Shown here: piece by piece, positions 1-6,560 of the stretch
How the letters are laid out: each line of letters starts with the position of its first letter
Numbering within the stretch: the first letter of the stretch is position 1
Source of the DNA: Omnitrophica bacterium GWA2_52_8
GTDB lineage: Bacteria > Omnitrophota > Omnitrophia > Omnitrophales > Aquincolibacteriaceae
Direction of reading: 5' to 3'
NCBI GenBank assembly: GCA_001804025.1
Contig: MHFC01000103.1
Span: forward strand, 62,684 to 82,405
Length of the DNA: 19,722 nt
Notes under the pieces: model-generated
The model's input: the letters and a program-made list of their open reading frames with translations, nothing else
What the model was told of the DNA's origin: nothing
Database searches by the model: none
Made by a program: the position numbers and the translations under genes

Positions 1-1370
1 AGCGGGATGGGCGGGACATAGTTGAGCATGATCAAGTGCTGCATCGGGGGCTCGCTCACCACGCAATAGGCCTCCCCGGTCTGGAGGCTCCGGATGGCGT
101 TTGGGTCAATGTTGTATTCATTTTTGAGGAAAATATTACCCTGGCCGGTCGGAGCTTTCTTCGTGCTGAAAAACTCCCTTTTTTCCTCAGTCTGATAGGA
201 CTCGCTTACGACCTGCTTCGTGCCGCTGATATTGGCGGCCTGTTCCACGCTTTCATTGGCCCTTTGGGTTAAAAGAACCGAGATATTCGTATTGTCGATG
301 ATTTCATTGAGCGCCCCAGCGCCGTATTCCTTGAGGTTCCCGGAAAGGGACTGATGGCCGAGCGTAAGGGCAAAACCCGATGAGCGGGACTGCGCCGCAA
401 AAGCGCCGAAATCGTGATGGTAAAAGGAATCGAGCTCATCCACAAAACAGGGAAAAAACTTGCGGTCCCGGGCGATCGAATGGGTGTCAAAATAGTCACT
501 GGCAAACGCCAGGTCCTTAAGCAGCATCCTCCCGATCCTGCGGCAGGTTTCAGAAAGGCCTCGAACATTCAGCTCAATGTAGACGATCTGGTTTTCCTCA
601 TAAGCGCGGATGAAATCAATATCCGGGTTTACGGTGTCAAAAAGCCCGCCGAACTCAGAGGTAATGAGAAGGCTGATGTCCACCGAAAACCCGCGCATCT
701 CCTTTAAGTTCTTTTCAAAGTGTTTTTCATATTTTTGAAGCGAACGCTTCACAATCGGGTTTTTCACCATCTTCAAAAGAAACGCCACGGATTCCTTTTC
801 CGTTAAGAAAACATCCAGGTCCTGGAACGTGCAGCGCATCCCGGCATCAAAAACCCCCATCATGATCGTCTGGCAAGCATCCTCGGCGGTCTTCTTATAA
901 TATGGCTCGCTCCAAAGAATGGAGCCGATCAGTTTGTCCTTGACCTGGGTGGCGGATCCCCGGACAAAAGGCGACCAGCGGTGGCTAATCTCGGGATGAA
1001 TCAGGCTGAAATAACGAAAGTCTTTCTCACGGCCCAGAAACTTCGCAAACCCGTAAAGCGCATCGCGGGTCGTGGTGTCCCCTTTTCCTGAAATGAAGAC
1101 GCATCCGCGGCCGCGCTCAAGATCATGAAAGGCAAGCGATTCCATGAAGGAGGATTTGCCGCTACCCGATCCCCCCACGATGTGCATGTGCTTCTCGCGG
1201 GCCTCATCGGATAAAAAAATCGGGTCGCCTGTTTCAAGGTCACGGCCCAGATAAAACATGCCCGGCATGGCGCGGGCTTTCCTGCGGCCAACGGCATGAT
1301 CTTCAAGGGCAACGCCTTTCTTTTCCCGTTCCTTTTTCCGGCTGAAAAGGTCTTCAATTCCCAAGTGCAT
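1..1370 (-). CDS. Type IV secretion coupling protein (VirD4/TraD/TraG-like ATPase), C-terminus cut by window edge
   Basis: Reading the minus strand from the ATG at 1368-1370 gives 456 codons without a stop before the window ends, so the C-terminus is missing. A Walker A motif GGSGSGKS is at residues 66-73, a Walker B-like FPCFVDE at 306-312, and a conserved SGFALTLGHQSL stretch follows at about 331-342. This layout is typical of hexameric coupling ATPases that bring relaxase-DNA complexes to the conjugation channel at the inner membrane. No transmembrane segment is visible at the N-terminus, so it resembles the soluble TraG/MobB-like or TraD_N-lacking forms. The gene starts directly after the TGA of the upstream replication-relaxation gene (TGA then ATG, no gap), which indicates translational coupling. 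The ATPase assignment is firm; conjugation rather than mobilisation only is inferred. Confidence 0.88.
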   Translation of the reverse strand, partial: MHLGIEDLFSRKKEREKKGVALEDHAVGRRKARAMPGMFYLGRDLETGDPIFLSDEAREKHMHIVGGSGSGKSSFMESLAFHDLERGRGCVFISGKGDTTTRDALYGFAKFLGREKDFRYFSLIHPEISHRWSPFVRGSATQVKDKLIGSILWSEPYYKKTAEDACQTIMMGVFDAGMRCTFQDLDVFLTEKESVAFLLKMVKNPIVKRSLQKYEKHFEKNLKEMRGFSVDISLLITSEFGGLFDTVNPDIDFIRAYEENQIVYIELNVRGLSETCRRIGRMLLKDLAFASDYFDTHSIARDRKFFPCFVDELDSFYHHDFGAFAAQSRSSGFALTLGHQSLSGNLKEYGAGALNEIIDNTNISVLLTQRANESVEQAANISGTKQVVSESYQTEEKREFFSTKKAPTGQGNIFLKNEYNIDPNAIRSLQTGEAYCVVSEPPMQHLIMLNYVPPIP

Positions 1371-2144
1371 TCACCCCTTTTCCGCCCGGAAGTTCTGTTC
1401 CAGGTTTTCCTCGATCTCAAGCATGCTGCCTCCTGCGTTTCGGAAGACCGTCTTTTCTCTTTTCTCAAAAAGCTCGGCAATCGTGGTGAAATAAATCGCC
1501 GGAAAATCAACGGCTTTTTCAAGAAGGAGCGGCATGAGTTTTTCATCCGTCATGTAGAGGCAGGCCACGATTTCGCGGTCGGTCTGATAACGCTGGAAAA
1601 TTTCTTCATACCGGACGGTTTCTTTCTGCATCCGTTCGACCTCAATCGCAAAGGTATCTCCGCCCACCTCGATGACCGCATCCGGGGCCCAAAGCCGGAC
1701 CGAGCGGTCCATGCGCCAGACCCGCTCGCTTGTCCAGGAATTCCCGAACCCAAGTCTGCGGAAAAGGAAACGCACATCCGTCACCAGAAGATCGTGTAAA
1801 ATCGTGCGGGGATCGGGACAGGACACCGGCAGAGGAACTTCCACATAACGGCCTTTGAAATATTTATGCGCTTCGTCGGTCGGAAGATAAAGACCTTGCG
1901 GGACAAATCCAGGCATGTAGCGGATAAAATCAAAGCGCATGAGCTTCCACAGCCGGTAACGGCCGTAGCGTTCTTTCCCTTCAAAAATGAAATCCATGAT
2001 CTGCTTTTTGGTGAGGTACTTCTGCTCAAGGAGGATTTTTAAAAACTCAAGGTCGCGGGGCTGAGGATCCACGCGCTGCCATTTTTCGGGAAGCCTGTCT
2101 TTTAAACGCCAGGGGCTCGGTTGTTCCGTCCCGGAAGGGTTCAT
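1371..2144 (-). CDS. Replication-relaxation family protein
   Basis: A 257-residue protein. Residues about 28-80 form a winged-helix-like segment (LEFLKILLEQKYLTKKQ followed by GRYRLWKLMRFDFI). The second half (about 95-235) carries a nuclease-fold-like core with APDAVIEVGGDTFAIEVE near 154-171, which looks like a degenerate D...ExE PD-(D/E)XK sheet. This matches the replication-relaxation family, whose members sit beside coupling ATPases and relaxases on plasmids and integrative elements. The ATG at 2142-2144 follows a strong AAAGGAGGT ribosome site. The gene lies 26 bp after the small membrane protein and directly abuts the coupling ATPase. The biochemical role is not established; a DNA-binding accessory role in transfer or replication is inferred. 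Confidence 0.72.
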   Translation of the reverse strand: MNPSGTEQPSPWRLKDRLPEKWQRVDPQPRDLEFLKILLEQKYLTKKQIMDFIFEGKERYGRYRLWKLMRFDFIRYMPGFVPQGLYLPTDEAHKYFKGRYVEVPLPVSCPDPRTILHDLLVTDVRFLFRRLGFGNSWTSERVWRMDRSVRLWAPDAVIEVGGDTFAIEVERMQKETVRYEEIFQRYQTDREIVACLYMTDEKLMPLLLEKAVDFPAIYFTTIAELFEKREKTVFRNAGGSMLEIEENLEQNFRAEKG

Positions 2145-2170
2145 GCAATCGGGACCTCCTTTTTCAAGTT

Positions 2171-2506
2171 TTAAATCTGCCAGATCGGGGGTCTGTCTTT
2201 CACGAGCTTCTTGCGGCAGAGGGTACAGTAATAAGTCGGGTACCCATTATGAACATAAACGTGCCGGCAATGCTCCTGACGCTCAAGAAGCCGCGCCTCT
2301 TCCTCGGAACTCATCTTCGCCCAAAGGGTGCGCTCGGGAGCATATTCGTGGGAGCTGTTGACTGAGATCGGAATCCGGAAGAGATCATAGACAAGCATCG
2401 CCCCAAAAAAGAGAAAACCCAGGTACCACATAAGTTGTAATACCCTGAAGATCGTGGTTCCAATTCCGATCACCGACCCGCCGATTGCCTTTAATTGCTT
2501 GACCAT
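2171..2506 (-). CDS. Small membrane protein with C-terminal zinc-binding motif
   Basis: A 111-residue protein. One hydrophobic helix spans about residues 18-42 (from IFRVLQLMWYLGFLFFGAML onward). A hydrophilic C-terminal domain holds C80-x-H82 and C94-x2-C97, a likely zinc knuckle. The ATG is preceded by GGGAGAAAGG, a good ribosome site. It is the first gene of the operon containing the replication-relaxation and coupling genes, and a near-consensus promoter lies about 90 bp upstream. I do not recognise the family. The context suggests a membrane-anchored accessory factor of the transfer module, with the zinc domain on one face of the membrane. The gene itself is well supported; the role is inferred. 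Confidence 0.7.
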   Translation of the reverse strand: MVKQLKAIGGSVIGIGTTIFRVLQLMWYLGFLFFGAMLVYDLFRIPISVNSSHEYAPERTLWAKMSSEEEARLLERQEHCRHVYVHNGYPTYYCTLCRKKLVKDRPPIWQI

Positions 2507-2568
2507 AACCTTTCTCCCGTCGCTTTAAACTTGACTTTCCCCCGTTTCTCATGCAGTATTTGAGTAGA

Positions 2569-2596
2569 TTTGCACTTTTACATTGAATTTTGCACT
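2569..2596. repeat. Paired AGTGCAAA direct repeats (candidate operator)
   Basis: TTTGCACT occurs at 2569-2576 and again at 2589-2596, start to start 20 bp, close to two helical turns, so a protein dimer would contact one face. The copies abut the plus-strand -35 box and overlap the expected start of the minus-strand transcript. An operator for the neighbouring XRE-cupin protein is inferred. Confidence 0.45.
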
Positions 2597-2606
2597 ATAT
2601 TATACT
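2577..2606 (+). promoter_or_regulatory. Oppositely directed promoter for the XRE-cupin gene
   Basis: On the plus strand, TTTACA (2577-2582) and TATACT (2601-2606) are 18 bases apart, each 5 of 6 to consensus. It occupies the same DNA as the minus-strand promoter, so the two polymerases would compete. Transcription from it would give a leader of roughly 125 nt carrying two hairpins. Confidence 0.5.
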
Positions 2607-2627
2607 AAACTTCAAGACAAATCTCAA
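2599..2627 (-). promoter_or_regulatory. Sigma70-type promoter for the transfer operon
   Basis: On the minus strand, TTGAGA (2622-2627) is separated by exactly 17 bases from TATAAT (2599-2604). This matches 5 of 6 and 6 of 6 consensus bases. Transcription would start near 2592 and reach the ATG at 2506 after about 85 nt. Confidence 0.72.
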
Positions 2628-2646
2628 TGGATTTTACTAAAAAAGT

Positions 2647-2678
2647 GGCGTTTTTGAGGTTTACACTTCAAAAACGCC
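2647..2678 (-). terminator. Strong hairpin with T-run on the minus strand
   Basis: GGCGTTTTTGA (2647-2657) pairs perfectly with TCAAAAACGCC (2668-2678). Three further pairs, one of them G-U, leave a TTAC loop. Read on the minus strand it is followed by ACTTTTTTAG, as in an intrinsic terminator. It would block minus-strand transcripts before they reach the transfer-operon promoter. On the plus strand it lies in the leader of the XRE-cupin gene without a T-run. Confidence 0.5.
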
Positions 2679-2683
2679 GCGCC

Positions 2684-2718
2684 GCCCCCCTGAATTGCTG
2701 TATGCAATACAGGGGGGC
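2684..2718 (+). promoter_or_regulatory. GC-rich palindromic hairpin just before the XRE-cupin ribosome site
   Basis: GCCCCCCTG (2684-2692) and CAGGGGGGC (2710-2718) are perfect complements. Inside them ATTGC/GCAAT pair around a TGTAT loop after one A-A mismatch. The element ends 5 bases before the AAAGGAG ribosome site. It could be an RNA stem that affects the leader or an operator; it does not bury the ribosome site itself. Confidence 0.45.
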
Positions 2719-2738
2719 CAAAGAAAGGAGCCCTTTTG

Positions 2739-3305
2739 ATGAGTGAAAACGCGCCCCTTAAGAAACAGCGCAAAAGCAGAAAAAAACCAGAGAACCTCCC
2801 CCTCTGCCGTTTGCAGCAAATCCGCGAGGTCCAGAAAAAAAGCATGGCGCAACTGGCTGAGGAATCAGGAGTGCACCGTAATCTGATCGCCAACATCGAA
2901 ATGGGGGCGCAGGAGGGCATCGCATCGAATCACCTAAAGCTCATCAAAACCCTCGGCGTGTCCGCGGATGAATACTTCGGGCTTATCTCCCCGAAATCCG
3001 CTCCTGAAGACACGCCCGACATTGTGGACTCCCGCAAGGGCTTCACCGTGGAGCTTTTCCCTGCCGCTCAAGGAGACGTCAAGAGGATTCAGCTCTCACC
3101 AAATGAAAGCGTTTCCTTGAAGCGTTACCTTGATCCCCAAAAACCCGTATTCTTTTATGTGGCACAGGGAGAAATCAAATTCCAAAGAAACCAGGAAATC
3201 TATGAGCAGGGTCCTGGCGCGGGCTTGAGCTTCCCGAGAGCAAGCAATATCACGCTCAAAAACATCTCAAGCCTTGGCGGGATTCTTCTTGCGTTTCAAT
3301 GCTAA
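2739..3305 (+). CDS. XRE-family regulator with C-terminal cupin-like domain
   Basis: A 188-residue protein. A lysine-rich tail (1-20) leads to an XRE helix-turn-helix at about 25-80 (KSMAQLAEESGVHRNLIANI is the recognition region). A cupin-like beta barrel follows at about 100-188, with the VFFYVAQGEIKF signature near 137-148. XRE-cupin proteins normally bind DNA through the first domain and sense a small ligand through the second. The ATG at 2739 sits 8 bases after AAAGGAG and is preferred to the TTG codon just before it. It is divergent from the transfer operon and shares its control region, so control of that operon and of itself is likely. Its last 39 bases overlap the convergent gene at 3267-3572. 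Confidence 0.82.
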   Translation: MSENAPLKKQRKSRKKPENLPLCRLQQIREVQKKSMAQLAEESGVHRNLIANIEMGAQEGIASNHLKLIKTLGVSADEYFGLISPKSAPEDTPDIVDSRKGFTVELFPAAQGDVKRIQLSPNESVSLKRYLDPQKPVFFYVAQGEIKFQRNQEIYEQGPGAGLSFPRASNITLKNISSLGGILLAFQC

Positions 3306-3572
3306 GCGCCGCCTATGAACTTTCGCGGGATTCCGCTTTTCAATCAAAACAACTTCCTGAATCAGCTCAGGGTTCTTGCAAACCAGGATGAGCTTCGTTC
3401 CCGAAACGACCGCCGCTGAAAAATCCGCGCTTGCCTGCTCTACCGGCGTCAGAAGCCCCTTCATTGCTTTCACAATTCGTTCATCCGGCATCACTCCGGA
3501 ATAACGCAGGGAATCCTCGAATATTTTTTCAGCCCGCTTCACGAGGAACTTTTCATCCTTTTCAAATTTCAT
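3267..3572 (-). CDS. Small basic protein of unknown function
   Basis: 101 residues from the ATG at 3570-3572. This start is chosen over an upstream TTG because GAGGTG lies at the right distance. The N-terminal half is helical and mixed in charge. The C-terminal 25 residues are strongly basic (KVHRRRLALKRKKNPAKA), which suits nucleic-acid contact. It overlaps the end of the upstream small gene by 11 bases, so the two are probably co-translated. It ends inside the convergent XRE-cupin gene. I do not recognise a family. Confidence 0.55.
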   Translation of the reverse strand: MKFEKDEKFLVKRAEKIFEDSLRYSGVMPDERIVKAMKGLLTPVEQASADFSAAVVSGTKLILVCKNPELIQEVVLIEKRNPAKVHRRRLALKRKKNPAKA

Positions 3573-3921
3573 GGTGCGACACCTCAATTTCAAGTGCCTG
3601 CGCTACGGCTTCAATCGTGCGCTTTCCGTCCTGCGCATCCTCAAAGCCAAGAACCCGTTCCTCGCAAATCTCATGGAGCAGCTCAATCACTTCCCCAATC
3701 TTATCGGATACCTGGGTATCCGCAAAATAAGGATGAAGCTCATCCAAGGTTTCAATTACCGCAAGCACAAGATTCGGATCAGCCTCTCCAGGCGCCGTGA
3801 AAATTTCAAGCGAGCCGTTTAAAGCATCCTGAAGCATTTCACGTTCATCCGGAAACAGACGCGCTTCACGGCCCGCATTCTCAAGGACATCGGCCTCATA
3901 ATCCTCAAAATAATCTGACAT
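3562..3921 (-). CDS. Small acidic protein of unknown function
   Basis: 119 residues from the ATG at 3919-3921, preceded by AAGGAG with 11 bases of spacing. A longer reading from 4005 exists, but its extra residues run through the leader hairpin and look non-coding. The protein is acidic and predicted helical (for example DYFEDYEADVLENAG at the start, LLHEICEERVLGFEDAQDG in the last third). No motif is recognised. It forms a two-gene unit with the basic protein downstream, and the opposite charges of the two products would fit a complex or an antitoxin-toxin-like pair; that idea is speculation. Its ribosome site can be sequestered by the stem at 3933-3982. Confidence 0.6.
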   Translation of the reverse strand: MSDYFEDYEADVLENAGREARLFPDEREMLQDALNGSLEIFTAPGEADPNLVLAVIETLDELHPYFADTQVSDKIGEVIELLHEICEERVLGFEDAQDGKRTIEAVAQALEIEVSHHEI

Positions 3922-3932
3922 AGTTGATATTT

Positions 3933-3982
3933 CTCCTTTTCGGTTTTTGATTTCGGCCGGGGTGAGAAAGACCGAAAAGGAG
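3933..3982 (-). promoter_or_regulatory. Leader stem-loop that sequesters the ribosome site
   Basis: CTCCTTTTCGGT (3933-3944) and ACCGAAAAGGAG (3971-3982) are perfect 12-base complements with a 26-base loop. On the minus-strand transcript the stem's 3' arm contains the AAGGAG used by the gene starting at 3921, and the 5' arm supplies the anti-ribosome-site CTCCTTTT. Translation would be off when the stem forms. Confidence 0.6.
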
Positions 3983-4494
3983 GGAGGCGGACACACGACG
4001 CCCATCTTCTGCGCGCAAAGAGACAGGCCTTGATTCAGGGCTTTTAAGGCTTCAAATTCAAAAGCCTAAACGAACCAAGGGGAGTGTTGCTAACCGGAGG
4101 TTTCTTTTGAGGGAAACTGGAGAGGTGCTTTGAAACTGGACAGGAGGCAGAAAATGGACGGGTGAAGATCCCTTAAAAACAGACCTTCCTTCCCTTCGAT
4201 CTTCTCACCCAGCCGTGTTGGACCGGCCACAGGAGCTTTGTTAGCAATGCGAAAGCTCCCCTTCCCGAATCCAGTTGCAATTGTAGCTAGATGCTATTTC
4301 AGATGCGCTTGAGTCCTAGCCTCAAACGCCCAAAAGAAAAGCTTTGAGCTTTTCCGGTGCTCAGAGTCCTGAGCGAAGGTGCGTATTATATCATTCCATC
4401 CTATCGCTCGTCCATTTGAAAATCACGTTTTCAGAAAATAATCTGTTGCGATCTAACGAAATATGGCAATTATTAACAGAAAAAAATGTAACCG
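3983..4494. other. Gene-free, hairpin-rich intergenic region
   Basis: No convincing gene on either strand. It holds several inverted repeats: GGGTGAAGATC (4160-4170) against GATCTTCTCACCC (4198-4210) with a 2-base bulge; GGAGCTTT/AAAGCTCC (4232-4239, 4252-4259); AAAAGCT/AGCTTTT (4337-4353); and GCTCAG/CTGAGC (4359-4374). Possible uses are an origin of transfer, a small RNA or terminators; none is proven. Confidence 0.4.
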
Positions 4495-4890
4495 TCAGGC
4501 CGATGGAATCAGGGCCTTCCGGGAAGGCCGGGTGGCTGGGTAACCTGGCAGCCTCAAGAGAAGATGCCAGAACATGCGATACTTGGTCCTGCAACTCGGG
4601 CAGTATCTCCGCATGGCGGGAATCATGCGTGTGAATGTGATCTTGCAAGGGACGCATTTATAGACGTAGATGATCTTGCTCGGTCTATTCTCATCCTGCA
4701 TGGAACTGACACACTCTGCGGGCTGTTTGCACTTCCGGCAGTCAACGTCCATGTTTCCGTGCATCCAAAAATCCTCATCAAGATCCATAAACTCCTGGCT
4801 GCATTTCGGATTTGGACACGGCACCGGCTCGCATCCGTCATAAAACTCGCCGCCGTCTCTGTTTGAAGTGTACTCCTTCTCCCCACCCAC
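4495..4890 (-). CDS. Zinc-ribbon protein with four Cys pairs
   Basis: 131 residues from a GTG at 4888-4890. A near-perfect AAAGGAGGTGA lies about 10 bases upstream and the preceding in-frame codon is TAG, so this start is well fixed. Cysteine groups C25/C30, C51/C54, C79/C82 and C97/C100 suggest two zinc ribbons. The final 20 or so residues are poor in character and overlap an 8-bp palindrome (4513-4529), so the ORF may have been extended by a repeat element at its end. No family is recognised; nucleic-acid or protein binding is usual for such ribbons. It has a leader of its own and appears to be transcribed alone. Confidence 0.65.
   Translation of the reverse strand: MGGEKEYTSNRDGGEFYDGCEPVPCPNPKCSQEFMDLDEDFWMHGNMDVDCRKCKQPAECVSSMQDENRPSKIIYVYKCVPCKITFTRMIPAMRRYCPSCRTKYRMFWHLLLRLPGYPATRPSRKALIPSA
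4513..4529. repeat. GC-rich palindrome at the end of the zinc-ribbon gene
   Basis: GGCCTTCC and GGAAGGCC flank a single G. Downstream on the minus strand, after the TGA, comes a TTTTTTT run (beginning about 20 bases beyond the palindrome). It may be part of a terminator, though the spacing to the T-run is longer than usual. Confidence 0.3.
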
Positions 4891-5300
4891 CTATGTGTCA
4901 CCTCCTTTGTTTTAATCCCCACTTTAAAAAAGCTTTCACCTTTGATGGCACTGGATTTGCTTGGAACCGTGCCATTTACTTTCAAAACCTTCGACGTAAG
5001 CAGACAATAAAAAACCCCGTGACTGATTAAATCGCCCAAAAAAGCTCAACCCCCTAAAGGTCGGCGCATTAGTAGCGGTATTTAACTCGTGACAGGGTTT
5101 TGTGCCGTGAAGGTGCGCCGGCTCTCCCTTCGAAGGAACCGGTGAACGGTTCACGCATTCCAGTTTTCGCGACTTTTAAAAATCGCTGCTACTAAAAAAC
5201 TGCCTCCTGGCCGTGGGCCGGTTATAAAGACAGTGAGTGTCCAAAAATTATTTGTTGCACATTTTAATGTGCAGTTCCAAGCTTATCTATCGCATCCATT
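4891..5300. other. Intergenic region between the zinc-ribbon and lacI-type genes
   Basis: No convincing gene. The part next to 4890 is the zinc-ribbon gene's leader and contains ATGGCAC/GTGCCAT (4945-4951, 4969-4975). Further right are GAACCG/CGGTTC (5136-5152) and an 8-bp inverted pair TTAGTAGC (5069-5076) and GCTACTAA (5188-5195) that brackets about 110 bp. The bracketed DNA could be a small element or an RNA gene; I see no transposase or known site. Confidence 0.35.
5257..5272 (-). terminator. Possible weak terminator after the LacI-family gene
   Basis: GCACAT-TTTA-ATGTGC forms a 6-bp stem about 30 bases after the LacI-family stop codon. On the minus strand it is followed, after AACAAATAA, by TTTTT. 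The short AT-containing stem and the gap before the T-run make this only a candidate. Confidence 0.3.
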
Positions 5301-6377
5301 TCAAGCTGTCTGCCGCACGATGAGCTCGGTCTTATAACACTTCTGAATCGGCTCCATCATGGGATCCCCCACCCGCTCAAGTAAAATATCCACCGCATCG
5401 CGCCCCATTTGCGGAAGCGGCTGGTGAATCGTCGTAAGGGAGGGTGAAACAAGCCGCCCTTTTTCAATGTCATCAAAGCCCACCAAGGCCATTTTCTCAC
5501 CCGGCCAGAGTTTGAACTCCTTCAAAACCCGCCAGGCATCCAGGGCGATTTCATCATTCATGGCAACGAGGGCTTCGGGCAGATCCGTCTTTCCAAGCCA
5601 CTCCTTGATCACCTGATAGCTTTCTTCCTGGTTATATGAAGGACACTCGACAATCCACTCTTTCCGGCTAGAAATCCCCTTTTCTTTCAATGCCTCAAGG
5701 AATCCATCGAATTTCTCCTTCGCGTCAAACGAAACTATTTTTTGAGTCTTGGTACCGCTTTGAATCAAAACATCCCGTGGACCGGCAAGGAGAGCTATCT
5801 TTTTGAATCCCCGTCTCAGCAGATAAAATACGGCCTGTTTCATCCCTTCGCGGACGTTGGTATAAAGAACATTGACTTTCAATCCCGGCTTATAGTCGTT
5901 GAAGATTACAAGCGGCAGAGCCCCGGAACTCTTTTCGACAAGCTCGACCACATTGGGATGGCACCGCCAGCTTAGAATCATGAGGCCGTCCACCCCATGT
6001 TCATAAAGAACCTCTTCGATCCGGTCATAGTGATGTTCCCTCAAAATGAAGAACTTAAGCTCGTGGGCGGACCGGAAGGCATGCTCGTGAACACCAGTCA
6101 GGATTTCCGTGTGATAACGGGACCGGAAGATTTCAGACGATGGAAAAGTCAATATGCCGATTGTAGCCTTCTTCTTGGCGCGGCGCTTCCTCGCAAAAAT
6201 ATTGGGCAGATAGCCGGTTTCCAGGACAGCTTTTTCAACCTTGGCCTGGGTTTCAGGAGACAACTCAGGGCGCTTCCGCGGGTCGATAAACCGGGTAACT
6301 GACGAAATGCTGACATCCGCCGCCTTTGCCACATCCCTGATGGTTGGCTGTCTCTTTTCCCGTTTTTTCCGAATCAT
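5301..6377 (-). CDS. LacI-family transcriptional repressor
   Basis: 358 residues, full length for the family. The N-terminal helix-turn-helix (about 11-58) contains TIRDVAKAADVSISSVTRF, followed by a basic hinge and a periplasmic-binding-protein-like effector domain (about 70-350). Diagnostic spots include a substrate-domain start TIGILTFPSSEIFRSRYH, the VAMNDEIALDAWRVL strand-helix and GFDDIEKGRLVSPSLTTIHQ near the end. The ATG at 6375-6377 follows AGGGGAG. Such proteins usually sense sugars or nucleosides and repress catabolic or transport genes. No carbohydrate gene is in view on either side, so the target is elsewhere or has been lost. A perfect inverted repeat in its promoter suggests autoregulation. 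Confidence 0.92.
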   Translation of the reverse strand: MIRKKREKRQPTIRDVAKAADVSISSVTRFIDPRKRPELSPETQAKVEKAVLETGYLPNIFARKRRAKKKATIGILTFPSSEIFRSRYHTEILTGVHEHAFRSAHELKFFILREHHYDRIEEVLYEHGVDGLMILSWRCHPNVVELVEKSSGALPLVIFNDYKPGLKVNVLYTNVREGMKQAVFYLLRRGFKKIALLAGPRDVLIQSGTKTQKIVSFDAKEKFDGFLEALKEKGISSRKEWIVECPSYNQEESYQVIKEWLGKTDLPEALVAMNDEIALDAWRVLKEFKLWPGEKMALVGFDDIEKGRLVSPSLTTIHQPLPQMGRDAVDILLERVGDPMMEPIQKCYKTELIVRQTA

Positions 6378-6405
6378 TTCGAATCTTCTCCCCTAGTAGA
6401 TATTA

Positions 6406-6430
6406 TCGGTAACATACCACCTGTTACCGA
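6406..6430. promoter_or_regulatory. Inverted-repeat operator of the LacI-family gene
   Basis: TCGGTAACA (6406-6414) and TGTTACCGA (6422-6430) are perfect 9-base complements with a 7-base centre. The half-sites resemble the TGTTACC/GGTAACA halves known for GntR/IdnR-type LacI members, but in the reverse order. The element overlaps the proposed promoter, as expected for a repressor site. Confidence 0.6.
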
Positions 6431-6439
6431 ATAAATCAA
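6411..6439 (-). promoter_or_regulatory. Candidate promoter of the LacI-family gene
   Basis: TTGATT (6434-6439) and TATGTT (6411-6416) are 17 bases apart on the minus strand, 4 of 6 matches each. The operator covers the spacer and -10 box. An alternative -10 is GATAAT just downstream. Confidence 0.38.
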
Positions 6440-6494
6440 GCACTTATTTTATCGGACGTAAAACTTGAATCCCTTTGAGTATAAGGAGTTAAAG

Positions 6495-6524
6495 ATGATT
6501 GATAGTTTTAGAAATTGTGATTAA
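6495..6524 (+). other. Nine-codon micro-ORF with good ribosome site
   Basis: ATG at 6495 follows AAGGAG (6483-6488) by six bases and reads MIDSFRNCD before TAA. It is divergent from the LacI-family gene. It may be a leader peptide, or the stub of a repressor-controlled gene whose body was lost. Confidence 0.25.
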
Positions 6525-6560
6525 TAATTAGCTTCACACTGACCCCGGGCAATGTTCCTA

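Noticed and set aside
1296..1799. A 167-codon open frame on the plus strand
   Set aside because: It lies opposite the coupling ATPase and replication-relaxation genes, which have clear motifs, and its own translation shows no domain.
3562..4005. A longer start at 4005 for the 119-residue gene
   Set aside because: The added residues run through the leader stem; the ATG at 3921 has a good ribosome site.
5041..5240. Integron attC-like site, from GCTCAAC and ATTTAAC matches
   Set aside because: No matching GTTRRRY partner with complementary arms and no integrase were found.
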